A program made the translations under genes and the position numbers. Below the pieces are notes generated by a model. The model saw nothing but the letters and a program-made list of their open reading frames with translations. It had not been told where the DNA came from and ran no database searches. A DNA stretch of 64,000 bases from Pleionea sediminis (GTDB lineage Bacteria; Pseudomonadota; Gammaproteobacteria; Enterobacterales; Kangiellaceae), in assembly GCF_007570825.1 (NCBI RefSeq), contig NZ_SUNB01000001.1, forward strand, positions 310,001 through 374,000, read 5' to 3'. Shown here piece after piece: positions 26,534-34,285 of this stretch (positions within the stretch are counted from its first letter, which is position 1; the number at the start of each line of letters is the position of its first letter).

Positions 26534-26818
26534 TTACTCATAAGTTTTCCCACACCATAAGAATATAGCAAATTGTTTCCATGGGTTTTGTTCTAATTCT
26601 GGTTCTTGTGCAACTCCAAAATCAGGGTCTGCCCATGCAATTGCTGCTTCAAGAAAACCGTATATATCATTATTGGCCCAATCACCGGAAAAACCAAAAA
26701 CATCAGGCTCTCTTCCTTCATGCGATTCCCGTTCATCTCTCAGAGCTTTTGCGAACTCAAGAAAACTACTTTTGTCTTTCACCTTTTCCAATAAATCGAA
26801 AGGATCTTCCATCTTCAT
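26534..26818 (-). CDS. DUF7660-like small protein (cassette gene)
   Basis: The product is 94 aa from the ATG at 26818; an upstream in-frame GTG at 26827 lies inside the attC site. The pattern SFLEFAKALRDER, WANNDIYGFLEAAIAWA and ENPWKQFAIFLWCGKTYE matches a small acidic domain common in bacterial cassette and orphan genes, which I recall as DUF7660. It is soluble and has no catalytic motif. Function unknown. Confidence 0.65.
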   Translation of the reverse strand: MKMEDPFDLLEKVKDKSSFLEFAKALRDERESHEGREPDVFGFSGDWANNDIYGFLEAAIAWADPDFGVAQEPELEQNPWKQFAIFLWCGKTYE

Positions 26819-26825
26819 GCTTTTC

Positions 26826-26885
26826 ACTTAACACATCGCTAAGTTTACGTATTGTTTAACGCTAAACTTCAGAGCCTGGTTGTAT
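26826..26885 (-). other. Possible attC-like site
   Basis: The ends are ACTTAAC and GTTGTAT, with internal stem AAGTTTA/TAAACTT. It is less regular than the others. Confidence 0.45.
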
Positions 26886-26894
26886 GTTTTCAAT

Positions 26895-27176
26895 TTACTG
26901 TTCATTGAAATTCCATGATGTAATGTTACCGCCATCAACTAACACATAATGAATATGCTCTGTTTTACTTTTGTAAACAAAAGAAGGCCGGCATTCGGTT
27001 GATCCTTCTTTATCGTAAGATAAATATTGTTCGGACAAGCCATTTTTCTTAAGGTGTACAAGCAATCGCTCTTTTTGATATTCCAGAGGAACATCGCAAC
27101 CAGAAAATAAGTAAGAATAAAGAACAAAACCTAATGCAGAAAAAATTAATAATAAGATAGCTGTTACAATCTTCAT
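26895..27176 (-). CDS. Small membrane-anchored or secreted protein (cassette gene)
   Basis: The 93-aa product has one N-terminal hydrophobic segment (IVTAILLLIFSALGFVLYSYL), which may be a signal anchor, then a polar domain with two cysteines (SGCDVPLEY and STECRPSF) that could form a disulphide outside the membrane. Function unknown. Confidence 0.6.
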   Translation of the reverse strand: MKIVTAILLLIFSALGFVLYSYLFSGCDVPLEYQKERLLVHLKKNGLSEQYLSYDKEGSTECRPSFVYKSKTEHIHYVLVDGGNITSWNFNEQ

Positions 27177-27195
27177 ACTCGTCCAGATTTAAAAC

Positions 27196-27255
27196 ATATA
27201 ACGCAAAGTTGAGGCGCGCGTTTTTGCCTCGTCGATTTCAAACGTATGGTTATGT
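27196..27255 (-). other. attC-like site (60 bp)
   Basis: The ends ATATAAC and GTTATGT enclose arms TTGAGGCG and the shorter GCCTC around a T run. Confidence 0.8.
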
Positions 27256-27630
27256 GACATTTCTTAAATCCATCAGCGTTTCGCCGAGCACATTAAGTTT
27301 TTTTCGTTCGATTTTAAAACTCAATACTGTAAGTGGGATTACCGCTTTCGCAATATAGTTCACTTTACATGTATCCGAATCGATCGGAGTAATTTTAAAA
27401 ATGGAGCTGGTTAAGCCTATCTTATTCAATTCTATGCTCTCGCTAATTTCACCACAATTGCTGAGCTTTGCTCCCAACTCTTTAATATAAGATTCTTTGA
27501 CTATAATCTTGGGATTAAGATCATTGCCTATTTCTATCTGAATTCTGATTCCATCTTCATGAGGCATTACAAAAATTGCGACCGCCAGCAATCCGACATT
27601 ACTAGATGTTGTATATAGAGCTCGTTCCAT
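27250..27630 (-). CDS. Small soluble protein (cassette gene), function unknown
   Basis: The 126-aa product appears beta-rich, with alternating hydrophobic patterns (IRIQIEIGNDLNPKIIVKES and CKVNYIAKAVIPLTVLSFKI). There is no signal peptide or motif that I recognise. Its stop lies within the attC site at 27196-27255. Confidence 0.6.
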   Translation of the reverse strand: MERALYTTSSNVGLLAVAIFVMPHEDGIRIQIEIGNDLNPKIIVKESYIKELGAKLSNCGEISESIELNKIGLTSSIFKITPIDSDTCKVNYIAKAVIPLTVLSFKIERKKLNVLGETLMDLRNVT

Positions 27631-27700
27631 TTCAAGTTCTCTTATCTGTTTTGATGCTTACTCAACGTATTATTAAATGATTAATTCCATTTCTTCATGA

Positions 27701-27762
27701 GCATAACACTTCGCTAAGAAGTGCTGTAGTAATCGGCGTCTTTTTACAGCGCCTTGTTATAA
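27701..27762 (-). other. attC-like site (62 bp)
   Basis: The ends are GCATAAC and GTTATAA, with internal stem GCTGTA/TACAGC and the phrase GCGCCTTGTTAT at the right end. Confidence 0.8.
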
Positions 27763-27768
27763 GTCATA

Positions 27769-28098
27769 TTACCAACCATTACTATAGATTTTAGTTACTT
27801 CAGTACTAGCGAAAAAGCCACCATCCCACAATTTCCCTTTAGAGCCAACTTCTATAACCGACTCAAATAATTCGGGAGCAATGACTGCACAGTCAACTTC
27901 ACAAGAGTCCCCTTTATTAAAAGTTGCGGCGTGCTCTATAAACATCCCAACTGTATTTAGACCTTCAACACCATCCATCTGCATTGGTACTCGCCTGTGC
28001 AGATCTTCACCAAACATAAACCACTGCCTTCTCGATTCATCGTGCTCCGAAAATTCAAAATAAATTTTCATTTTAAATTGTGGCTTTACCTTACTCAT
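27769..28098 (-). CDS. Small soluble protein (cassette gene), function unknown
   Basis: The product is 109 aa from the ATG at 28098 (an upstream GTG at 28108 is also possible). It is a beta-rich protein with a central NTVGMFIEHAATFNKGDSCE segment followed by IAPELFESVIEVGSKGKLWD, suggestive of a small barrel. It lacks export signals. The family is not recognised with confidence. Confidence 0.6.
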   Translation of the reverse strand: MSKVKPQFKMKIYFEFSEHDESRRQWFMFGEDLHRRVPMQMDGVEGLNTVGMFIEHAATFNKGDSCEVDCAVIAPELFESVIEVGSKGKLWDGGFFASTEVTKIYSNGW

Positions 28099-28110
28099 GG
28101 ACTTACGCAC

Positions 28111-28180
28111 TTATAACGCCTAAATAATAGGCGCAGCTTTGCTGCATCCGGCACCGAAGGCGCGAAATGCCTTGTTAGGT
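28111..28180 (-). other. attC-like site (70 bp)
   Basis: The ends are TTATAAC and GTTAGGT. Internal CGCCTA/TAGGCG and GCAGC/GCTGC pairs are present, with GCCTTGTTAGG at the right end. Confidence 0.85.
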
Positions 28181-28187
28181 GTTATGA

Positions 28188-28451
28188 CTATGACCATTTG
28201 CCTTCAATTCCAACACCTGCTGTTTCAAAAATATAGAATTTTGCGTTATTTTCTCTGCACCATTCTTCGAGTTCTTGCTTCAAATCAGAATATTGATTGC
28301 GCGCCCAATCAGGAGATTTTGATTTCCAGGCTTCCTCTGTTGGCAGATATGCAGAAAGAATACCCATTGGAAGCTCAAGGATAAATTGGCCTCCATCACC
28401 TGTTACAACAAGCTCCTCTTTCCATCGTGGCTGAAATTTAAATTTACTCAC
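28188..28451 (-). CDS. Small soluble protein (cassette gene), function unknown
   Basis: The 87-aa product starts with GTG and begins MSKFKFQPRWKEELVVTGDG. It contains a Trp-rich helical segment (EEAWKSKSPDWARNQYSDLK) and a C-terminal strand ending GVGIEGKWS. The tone resembles other small cassette proteins of unknown function. No signal peptide. Confidence 0.6.
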   Translation of the reverse strand: MSKFKFQPRWKEELVVTGDGGQFILELPMGILSAYLPTEEAWKSKSPDWARNQYSDLKQELEEWCRENNAKFYIFETAGVGIEGKWS

Positions 28452-28458
28452 TGTGAAC

Positions 28459-28523
28459 AGCTAACGTTTAAATAATAAGTACGGTGTTATCTTTCCGCAT
28501 CTTCTTTCATTTCTTGGTTAGGT
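28459..28523 (-). other. attC-like site overlapping a gene 3' end
   Basis: The ends are AGCTAAC and GTTAGGT, 65 bases apart. The right half overlaps the last codons of the gene ending at 28487. Confidence 0.65.
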
Positions 28524-28888
28524 CCAATCAATCCAATGAAAAGAGAACCTATCGAAAAATACCAACTAAACCATCCAGATAAAACTAATAAAGGATTTTC
28601 ATTCCACTCGGTCAATTTAAATCCTTTTGACACCGGAGCTTCAATAGATGGAGAAAGTATCGCAACAATAGAAAATGATACAAGAAAGACAATAGTCATC
28701 GGGAATGCTGGATCACCACTTTTAGCAAATCTATCTCGAATAAGCTTACTTAAGTATAAGGCAATACCAAAACAAGCAAACCATAGTATTTGCAATGATA
28801 AGATTAAATCCCATTCACCTCGCTCATATGTGTAATAGCCAAAATAAGCAAAAAATATTGCTATGACAGCTAAGATTCGAACTTTCAT
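28487..28888 (-). CDS. Four-helix membrane protein (cassette gene), function unknown
   Basis: The 133-aa product has about four membrane segments, including VRILAVIAIFFAYFGYYTYE, LILSLQILWFACFGIALYL, FPMTIVFLVSFSIVAILS and LVLSGWFSWYFSIGSLFIGL. It has short loops and a charged end. No transporter or enzyme motif is visible. Confidence 0.65.
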   Translation of the reverse strand: MKVRILAVIAIFFAYFGYYTYERGEWDLILSLQILWFACFGIALYLSKLIRDRFAKSGDPAFPMTIVFLVSFSIVAILSPSIEAPVSKGFKLTEWNENPLLVLSGWFSWYFSIGSLFIGLIGPNQEMKEDAER

Positions 28889-28895
28889 ATTTATG

Positions 28896-29046
28896 ACCTA
28901 ACATTGGGGTTTAACGGACCCTAAGAACCGTATGATAAATATATCTCATTTTACCACATTTTGCTGAAACCTTGGCCACAAGAGGGTTGTAACAATTTCA
29001 CTACTCTTTCTTAATAGAACAAAAAGCGGACCGCTGCGCGTTATAA
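28896..29046 (-). other. attC-like site (151 bp), first of the array
   Basis: The ends are ACCTAAC and GTTATAA. The inner arms GTTTAACGGACC and the right-hand GCGGACCGCTGCGCGTTATAA give the VCR-like long form. No cassette gene follows at higher coordinates. Confidence 0.7.
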
Positions 29047-29628
29047 TATTCTAGCTTGTTTTTCGACCAGAAAATAATAACTCAAAATCAACGAGTTACA
29101 GAAGCTCAAAAATCACTACCGAAAAAGTATGGACCAAGCTATTCAAATGAGACTATTATTAAAATCGCTGATTGTTTAACCAGACACTTGGTTTACTTGA
29201 AGTATGCCCAATACTTACTTCTCAATTTGTGTTTTATTGACTGCGTAACTAGACCCAACATTAAAACTCGATGCTAAATATTTAAGCGCTTTTATCATAA
29301 ATGTTCCTATCGATATTTTATTAAGCGATTAGTTCGACTCAATTCTGTTGCTGCACTGAATGAACAATTATTCTATTTAACAGAAGGTCAATGAAGTGCT
29401 TGTAACATTGAACAGCAACGACTTGGATAAAAAAGAAAGCCTTGCTGCCTCCTCTCATCTAGAAGGTAATTGGTATCGACTCTCGGCGATAAGCTTTAAT
29501 AGGAAAAAATACCTAATGTCTTATTTTTGATATCTAATGTCTTTTTCTTTATAAATTCCTGATAAATGAATCTGGTATTGTTCAACCCGTCGACCAGACG
29601 AATATATATTTTAATTAGGAGATTAAGT
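29047..29628. other. Gene-free stretch between the cassette array and a small secreted protein gene
   Basis: No convincing gene is seen. A 73-codon plus frame at 29056-29277 lacks a ribosome-binding site and family features. This is where an integron integrase and attI would be expected for this array orientation, and neither is present. The bases before 29629 carry an AGGAG ribosome-binding site. Confidence 0.5.
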
Positions 29629-29877
29629 ATGAACATTATCGGAAAAACGATCAGTGCTATCGCAGTATCTTTATGTATAGGCGCGAGTATGTACTCACCG
29701 TCAGCCCATGCAGTTACTTGCTCTGCCGAGGCTGCTGCACTCGATCGTGCGTATAGTAATTATTTCAAAGCAGTCGCGCTACATGGGTACGAGAGCCCAC
29801 AAGCAAGGTCAGCGGAAAGAGCCGTTTCAAATGCTCAGTTGAGTTATATGGCTTGTATTATGCCAATCGGAAACTAA
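29629..29877 (+). CDS. Small secreted protein, function unknown
   Basis: The product is 82 aa from the ATG at 29629, which follows AGGAG; a longer frame to 29566 is discounted. A signal peptide (MNIIGKTISAIAVSLCIGAS, cleaved about after SAHA) precedes a 50-residue helical mature protein with two cysteines (VTCSAEAAALDRAYSNYFK and YMACIMPIGN), which may pair. It is a stand-alone gene. Confidence 0.65.
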   Translation: MNIIGKTISAIAVSLCIGASMYSPSAHAVTCSAEAAALDRAYSNYFKAVALHGYESPQARSAERAVSNAQLSYMACIMPIGN

Positions 29878-29884
29878 AGAAATT

Positions 29885-29914
29885 TATAGGCACTTAAGTT
29901 GATAAGTGTCTATA
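29885..29914 (+). terminator. Hairpin after the small secreted protein gene
   Basis: The stem TATAGGCACTTA/TAAGTGTCTATA has one G-T pair and no following T run, so it is a weak terminator candidate or an mRNA 3' stabiliser. Confidence 0.4.
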
Positions 29915-29994
29915 ACTCTCTCGCACTATTTAATTTATTGGTTCGCAAATATATAGTCATAAGATAAGATCAAAACCGAGAGTGTTTACAGTTT

Positions 29995-30312
29995 TTAGTG
30001 GGTTGCTCTTTTCATAGTTCGACTGACATAAGATAGTATGGAAGCCCCTTGAGTTAATCCGTGATCCGTTTCTCTATCATATTCTTTATTGGCTTTAGAT
30101 AACTCTTTCGTTAATCTATGACCGATACCGTTAGCCTCAGCTTTTAAGATCTCACAAGAACTCTTCGGCTCTAATGCCAGAATCTCTTTGTCTATTCGAT
30201 GAGCGATATCTTTTGCAAGCTTTCCATGTCCCTCTTCATGAATAGCTAGCTTTGGATACCATTGCTCCCAGATAGGATCGACAGACTCATTTGAATATTT
30301 TGGACGTGGCAT
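29995..30312 (-). CDS. Truncated DUF922-type putative zinc protease
   Basis: The 105-aa product carries the metal-binding-like HEEGHGKLAKDIAHRI (HExxH pattern near residue 25) and the later YDRETDHGLTQGA, both typical of the DUF922 family of predicted secreted zinc-dependent proteases. Family members are about twice as long, with a signal peptide and an N-terminal beta domain. Here both are missing and no ribosome-binding site precedes the ATG. It is probably a 5'-truncated remnant, or a very short cytoplasmic variant. Confidence 0.65.
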   Translation of the reverse strand: MPRPKYSNESVDPIWEQWYPKLAIHEEGHGKLAKDIAHRIDKEILALEPKSSCEILKAEANGIGHRLTKELSKANKEYDRETDHGLTQGASILSYVSRTMKRATH

Positions 30313-30367
30313 AATGAACGTTCATCGAAAGTTTAACTTTCAATACCCTGTTTATAAATCACTCCAT

Positions 30368-30856
30368 TCAAAAACGATAGCCAACATGAATTCCAGGAAA
30401 CAAAAAGAACTCAGACTCTTTTGCCACAGGTAAGTCAGGATCAATATATTTTTTGTCCATATAATGAATGGAAATGCTTGCCGTCACATTCCAACCCGAT
30501 GGCCATTGCCAGCGATATCCAGCGCCCAATCCGCCATCATTTCCCTCTGCTCTATGATAGGTAACACCTCGATACCGCGTCCCTCCGTTTGTCGGCTCGT
30601 CAAAAGTTCCAATATATAATCCATAAAACTTAGAGTCGCTGTTAGGTTTACTGTAGTAGCGATAAGCCACTCTATCGAACAATCCAATACCTAAGCTGTG
30701 ATGCGATTTTTTTATTTCGAATCCGAAAATTCCATAGAAAGGAGATATCCCAAAAGAAGCGTTGTAATGAATATCATTATCATTGTCTGAATATGCAAAT
30801 GCTTGAGTGCTAAACAACAAACCAAGACTTATCGAAACATATTTCACATGACTCAT
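30368..30856 (-). CDS. Small outer-membrane beta-barrel-like protein
   Basis: The 162-aa product has a signal peptide (VSISLGLLFSTQAFAYSDN) and alternating aromatic/polar strands such as HYNASFGISPFYGIFGFEIK and GWNVTASISIHYMD. It ends in an aromatic residue (FPGIHVGYRF), the usual C-terminal signal for outer-membrane barrel insertion. It probably forms a small eight-strand barrel. Its role is unknown. Confidence 0.65.
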   Translation of the reverse strand: MSHVKYVSISLGLLFSTQAFAYSDNDNDIHYNASFGISPFYGIFGFEIKKSHHSLGIGLFDRVAYRYYSKPNSDSKFYGLYIGTFDEPTNGGTRYRGVTYHRAEGNDGGLGAGYRWQWPSGWNVTASISIHYMDKKYIDPDLPVAKESEFFLFPGIHVGYRF

Positions 30857-31337
30857 CCTTTAAATGAAGTCTAAATATTCAAACAATTTAACCGAAATGA
30901 GATTACTGTAAATTTTAACAAGTTAACTTTATGAATGACTCATTTATAGTAGGTTGAAGTGAACTATAAATCGAGCAAGTAGTCTATTCTTGAACCACAT
31001 GGTTTCCAGTTGAGTTGATAGAAATACTAAAAAAACGGTTCGTTAACCCATCTAGACTTCTATTTTCGTTTCTAAGTACGATTCTTATTAAGTAGTTAAA
31101 AAATAGCGAATTTTATTGAATTCAATGGTTAGAACCATGACAAAATATCTAATAATAGAGATAAAAAACTCTCGTTTCCTAGTGTAATATTGCATATGAA
31201 TTAGGTACTCCATTAATATAACATTCTCGATTTGAGAAATAATATTCAATGGACGATGATATCTGAACACTATTTTCACTGTTCAAACTTCACTCACAGC
31301 TATCCATTATGGCAAATAAATAAAATAGGATATAACT
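30857..31337. other. Gene-free stretch between divergent genes
   Basis: No coding region is supported; a 63-codon minus frame at 31088-31279 has neither a ribosome-binding site nor family features. The AT-rich region probably holds promoters for the two divergent genes. Confidence 0.45.
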
Positions 31338-32984
31338 ATGAAAAAATGGTTAATACTTGGCACAGTAATTTCGAGTTTTAGTGCATTAGCAGATTTTAAT
31401 TCCGCAATGAGTGCTTATCAGAAAAAGGAATACCAAACTGCTTACAATGAGTTTGAAGAAATGGCTCATATGGGTGAAAAGCGATCGCAATTTAATTTAG
31501 GCGTTATGTACTACCAGGGCCAACATGTTCAGTCTGATTTAAATAAAGCTTACGGCTGGATGAAGCTCGCTCTTGAAAGTGAAAATATGACCGATCGTGA
31601 AAAGCAAATATTTGAGATTGTGAGAAAGGAAGTTGATACCGCTGAGGCAGAAAAAGAGTATCAAAAGCTGCAACAAGAATATGGCTTAGAAGCACTGTAT
31701 AAAAAACTCTACCCGATCATTCGCCCAGAAAAAACAGAAGGCTTTGCGGCAAAGCCATTAAAAATAGTACAACCGAATTATCCGAGAAAAGCAGCTATGG
31801 CCGGCTGGGAAGGCTACACACAATTTAAGCTCGACCTCGACCAAAACGGCATGCCTCGAAATATTTTATTAGTTGATTCTTTTCCTGCTGATGTATTTGA
31901 AAGAGAGTCACTAAAAGCCATTAAAAGATGGCGTTTCGAACCGCAATTAAATGAAAACAATGAGCCCGAATACGTTAAAAACATGTACTACACATTAAAA
32001 TATGTTCTTGATGGTAGTAAAGGAGAAACTAAAGAAAGCTATGTTTCTTTCGATAATCCTGTCCTTAAAGCAACAAAGTTTAAAAAGCCTGATGTTCCTA
32101 ACAATGATAAAGAACTTTTCAAAGGCAGAGTAGAAGTCAATGCGACTTTTGATATTAATGAAGTTGGCAAGCCGGTGAATATCGCATATGCATCAACCAA
32201 CAATAAAGACTTTCAAGAAGAAGTGGAAGATGTTATTGAGGATTGGATATTTAAGAACAATACATCGCTTAAGAATCAAAAGCTAACCGTCGTATTTAAG
32301 CAACAAAATAAGATCGCTATATTGCCTAAAAAAAATATTTTAGAAGAAGTTAAGGAAAAAGCCGAACAAGGTGACTATCACAATGAGTGGCGATATGGTT
32401 TATTCCTCGAGAAGTTTCCATTACTGGAAGGTTATGGAACGCAGAATGAATGGTATTTAAAGGCGGCACTAAAAGGTCATCCCATTGCACAATACTCCTT
32501 AGGTGAAAACTTAATGAGAGGTAAAGGTTGCGTCACTGATAAACAAAAAGGATTAGAATGGCTAGCTAGAGCCGCATCAAATGGTCAGTTAGATGCCAAA
32601 CAGAAACTCGGTTTAATTTATGCCGACCGTAAAGATATTGAAAGTCAACGTCTTGCGCGTGAGTTTTTAGAGGATGTAGTGGAAAAAAATCCTAATGAGC
32701 GCGCTAAGCTCCGCTTAGCAAATTTACTCCTTGAATCGCCGTTTGAAGAAATTCGCGATCCCCAAAGAGCGTTACAACTTGCGGAAGATATCAGATGGAT
32801 AAAAATTGGCGATCCAATTACCGAGTATGAAATTAAAGCGGCCGCATCTGCTGCTATTGGCAAACTAGAAGATGCCGTCGAACTTCAGGAAGAAGCTCTC
32901 GAAGAAGCAGAAGATGGCGGATTTTATTCTTCAGATATAAAATCTAAACTCGCATTGTACCAAAGCCAATTAAAGTCACTATAA
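31338..32984 (+). CDS. Exported protein with Sel1 repeats and TonB-C domains
   Basis: The 548-aa product has a signal peptide (WLILGTVISSFSALADF). Residues 20-120 are Sel1/TPR-like (NLGVMYYQGQHVQSDLNKAY). Residues 140-230 are a TonB C-terminal-like domain (YPRKAAMAGWEGYTQFKLDL), probably followed by a second degenerate copy (GRVEVNATFDINEVGKPVNI), and the rest is Sel1 and helical repeats (AQYSLGENLMRGKGCVTDKQ). It is probably periplasmic. It resembles the TonB-C lipoproteins at 22.8-23.8 kb in its PRKA.xGW opening. Function unknown. Confidence 0.78.
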   Translation: MKKWLILGTVISSFSALADFNSAMSAYQKKEYQTAYNEFEEMAHMGEKRSQFNLGVMYYQGQHVQSDLNKAYGWMKLALESENMTDREKQIFEIVRKEVDTAEAEKEYQKLQQEYGLEALYKKLYPIIRPEKTEGFAAKPLKIVQPNYPRKAAMAGWEGYTQFKLDLDQNGMPRNILLVDSFPADVFERESLKAIKRWRFEPQLNENNEPEYVKNMYYTLKYVLDGSKGETKESYVSFDNPVLKATKFKKPDVPNNDKELFKGRVEVNATFDINEVGKPVNIAYASTNNKDFQEEVEDVIEDWIFKNNTSLKNQKLTVVFKQQNKIAILPKKNILEEVKEKAEQGDYHNEWRYGLFLEKFPLLEGYGTQNEWYLKAALKGHPIAQYSLGENLMRGKGCVTDKQKGLEWLARAASNGQLDAKQKLGLIYADRKDIESQRLAREFLEDVVEKNPNERAKLRLANLLLESPFEEIRDPQRALQLAEDIRWIKIGDPITEYEIKAAASAAIGKLEDAVELQEEALEEAEDGGFYSSDIKSKLALYQSQLKSL

Positions 32985-32994
32985 AATAGAAAGG

Positions 32995-33033
32995 CAGCTT
33001 CTACTCAAAAAGTAAGGCAGTAGAAGCTGTTTC
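32995..33033 (+). terminator. Terminator after the Sel1/TonB-C gene
   Basis: The perfect 11-base stem CAGCTTCTACT/AGTAGAAGCTG is followed by TTTCTT. Confidence 0.75.
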
Positions 33034-33246
33034 TTCAGCGTTTAATATTAAACTAATACTTTTTTGAAAAATCTTCATTTCATATAAAAAACGAATTAAT
33101 ATTTCCAACCAGCGATACCTCTTTGGTAAACAAGAATAATTGCCGTTTTAATGCTCTTCTAAATTATAAATATTGGTACCAAAGTCTCGGATTTACAGCG
33201 GAATGAAATCTAAAATCGAAGTCTTACTGATTCTCTGGGCTTTATA

Positions 33247-34083
33247 ATGAAACAAGGGCTAGCGCTTATTTTAGGAGCTCTATTGTTCGGTTGCAGTAAC
33301 TCGAATGATAATAGCGACAATGAAGATACCGATCCGCCAACACCCGAAGTTGGTGATTGGTACAAACCTCCCGTCATGACCACCTGGCAATGGCAGCTAA
33401 TGGGCGATGTTAACGAAGCGTATGCCGTTGATATCTACGATATTGATTTATTCGACGTGCCCTTGGAACAAATTCAACAATTTCAATCATCTGGAATTCG
33501 AGTCATTTGTTATTTCTCCGGTGGTTCTTATGAAGAATGGCGTGACGATGCCAACCAGTTTTTGGCAACCGATCTGGGGAATCCTCTTGAAGACTGGGAA
33601 GGCGAACGGTGGCTCGATATACGTTCTAATAACGTCCGCGACATCATGAAACAACGTCTGGCACTTGCCAAGCAAAAAGGCTGCGACGGCGTTGAGCCAG
33701 ACAATATGGACGGCTACCAAAATCAGCCTGGTTTCAACTTTAACGGTAATGACCAGCTCGACTACAATCGTTTTATCGCCAATGAAGCACATAAGTTAAA
33801 CCTATCCGTCGGTTTAAAAAACGATTTGGATCAGATTGAAGAATTGGTCGAATATTTTGATTTCGCCGTCAATGAGCAATGTTTTGAGTACGACGAATGT
33901 GACCGTTTAACCCCCTTTATTATGGCAGGCAAACCTGTGTTTAATGCAGAATACTTAGCCAAGTATGTAAACAATGAATCTGAACGTGCCGCTCTGTGTG
34001 ATGATGCGTTGAGTCGTCAATTCAGTACACTAATACTTCCAATAAATCTTGACGACGAGTTTCGGTTAAGTTGTCTGCCTTGA
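33247..34083 (+). CDS. GH114-family lipoprotein (endo-alpha-1,4-polygalactosaminidase-like)
   Basis: The 278-aa lipoprotein has lipobox FGC (Cys about residue 16) and an Asp/Asn-rich linker. It then has a TIM-barrel-like catalytic domain with the family phrases TTWQWQLMG, VICYFSGGSYEEWR, WLDIRSNNVRDIMKQRL and CDGVEPDNMDGY, where the acidic residues are the likely catalytic ones, then VGLKNDLDQI. GH114 enzymes cleave alpha-1,4-linked polygalactosamine. An envelope location suggests remodelling of an exopolysaccharide. It stands alone, ending at a very strong terminator. Confidence 0.85.
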   Translation: MKQGLALILGALLFGCSNSNDNSDNEDTDPPTPEVGDWYKPPVMTTWQWQLMGDVNEAYAVDIYDIDLFDVPLEQIQQFQSSGIRVICYFSGGSYEEWRDDANQFLATDLGNPLEDWEGERWLDIRSNNVRDIMKQRLALAKQKGCDGVEPDNMDGYQNQPGFNFNGNDQLDYNRFIANEAHKLNLSVGLKNDLDQIEELVEYFDFAVNEQCFEYDECDRLTPFIMAGKPVFNAEYLAKYVNNESERAALCDDALSRQFSTLILPINLDDEFRLSCLP

Positions 34084-34122
34084 TAAATAAAGCAGTGACA
34101 ATAAATCACTGCTTTATTTATC
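34082..34122 (+). terminator. Strong hairpin terminator after the GH114 gene
   Basis: A perfect 17-base stem (GATAAATAAAGCAGTGA and its complement) surrounds a 7-base loop, giving A and T runs on both flanks. Confidence 0.85.
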
Positions 34123-34285
34123 AATAATAAAATGAATCGTTTTTAATATCTCTCCGACCTTACTATAATTCGATGTAGCATGAGCTCGATACATTTTTAT
34201 TCGAGATTTAGAGTTCCTATACATTATTAAAAGAGTTATCAATATTTATAATTTGGTAACTCTTGATTACAGCGTTTGGAATATT

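Larger units (their letters stand above)
24001..29046 (-). mobile_element. Integrase-less integron cassette array (CALIN)
   Basis: About 13 attC-like sites bracket a run of short minus-strand genes, each usually one gene per site. The sites begin with xxxTAAC(G) and end with (T)GTTAxxx in plus orientation, with imperfect internal inverted repeats of varied length and sequence, which is how integron recombination sites look. Gene stops and starts run into the sites. No intI gene or attI is present in the window, so this is a cluster of attC sites lacking an integrase, or the distal part of an array whose integrase was lost. Cassette genes read toward low coordinates. Confidence 0.85.

Noticed and set aside
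24001-29046. CRISPR array or REP elements
   Set aside because: The spaced units differ in length and sequence and bracket genes; there is no short identical repeat, as a CRISPR needs, and REP elements do not have TAAC...GTTA ends.
29056-29277. 73-codon plus-strand frame after the last attC site
   Set aside because: It has no ribosome-binding site, no family match and unlike codon composition.
31088-31279. 63-codon minus-strand frame
   Set aside because: It has no start signal and lies in an AT-rich gene-free stretch.
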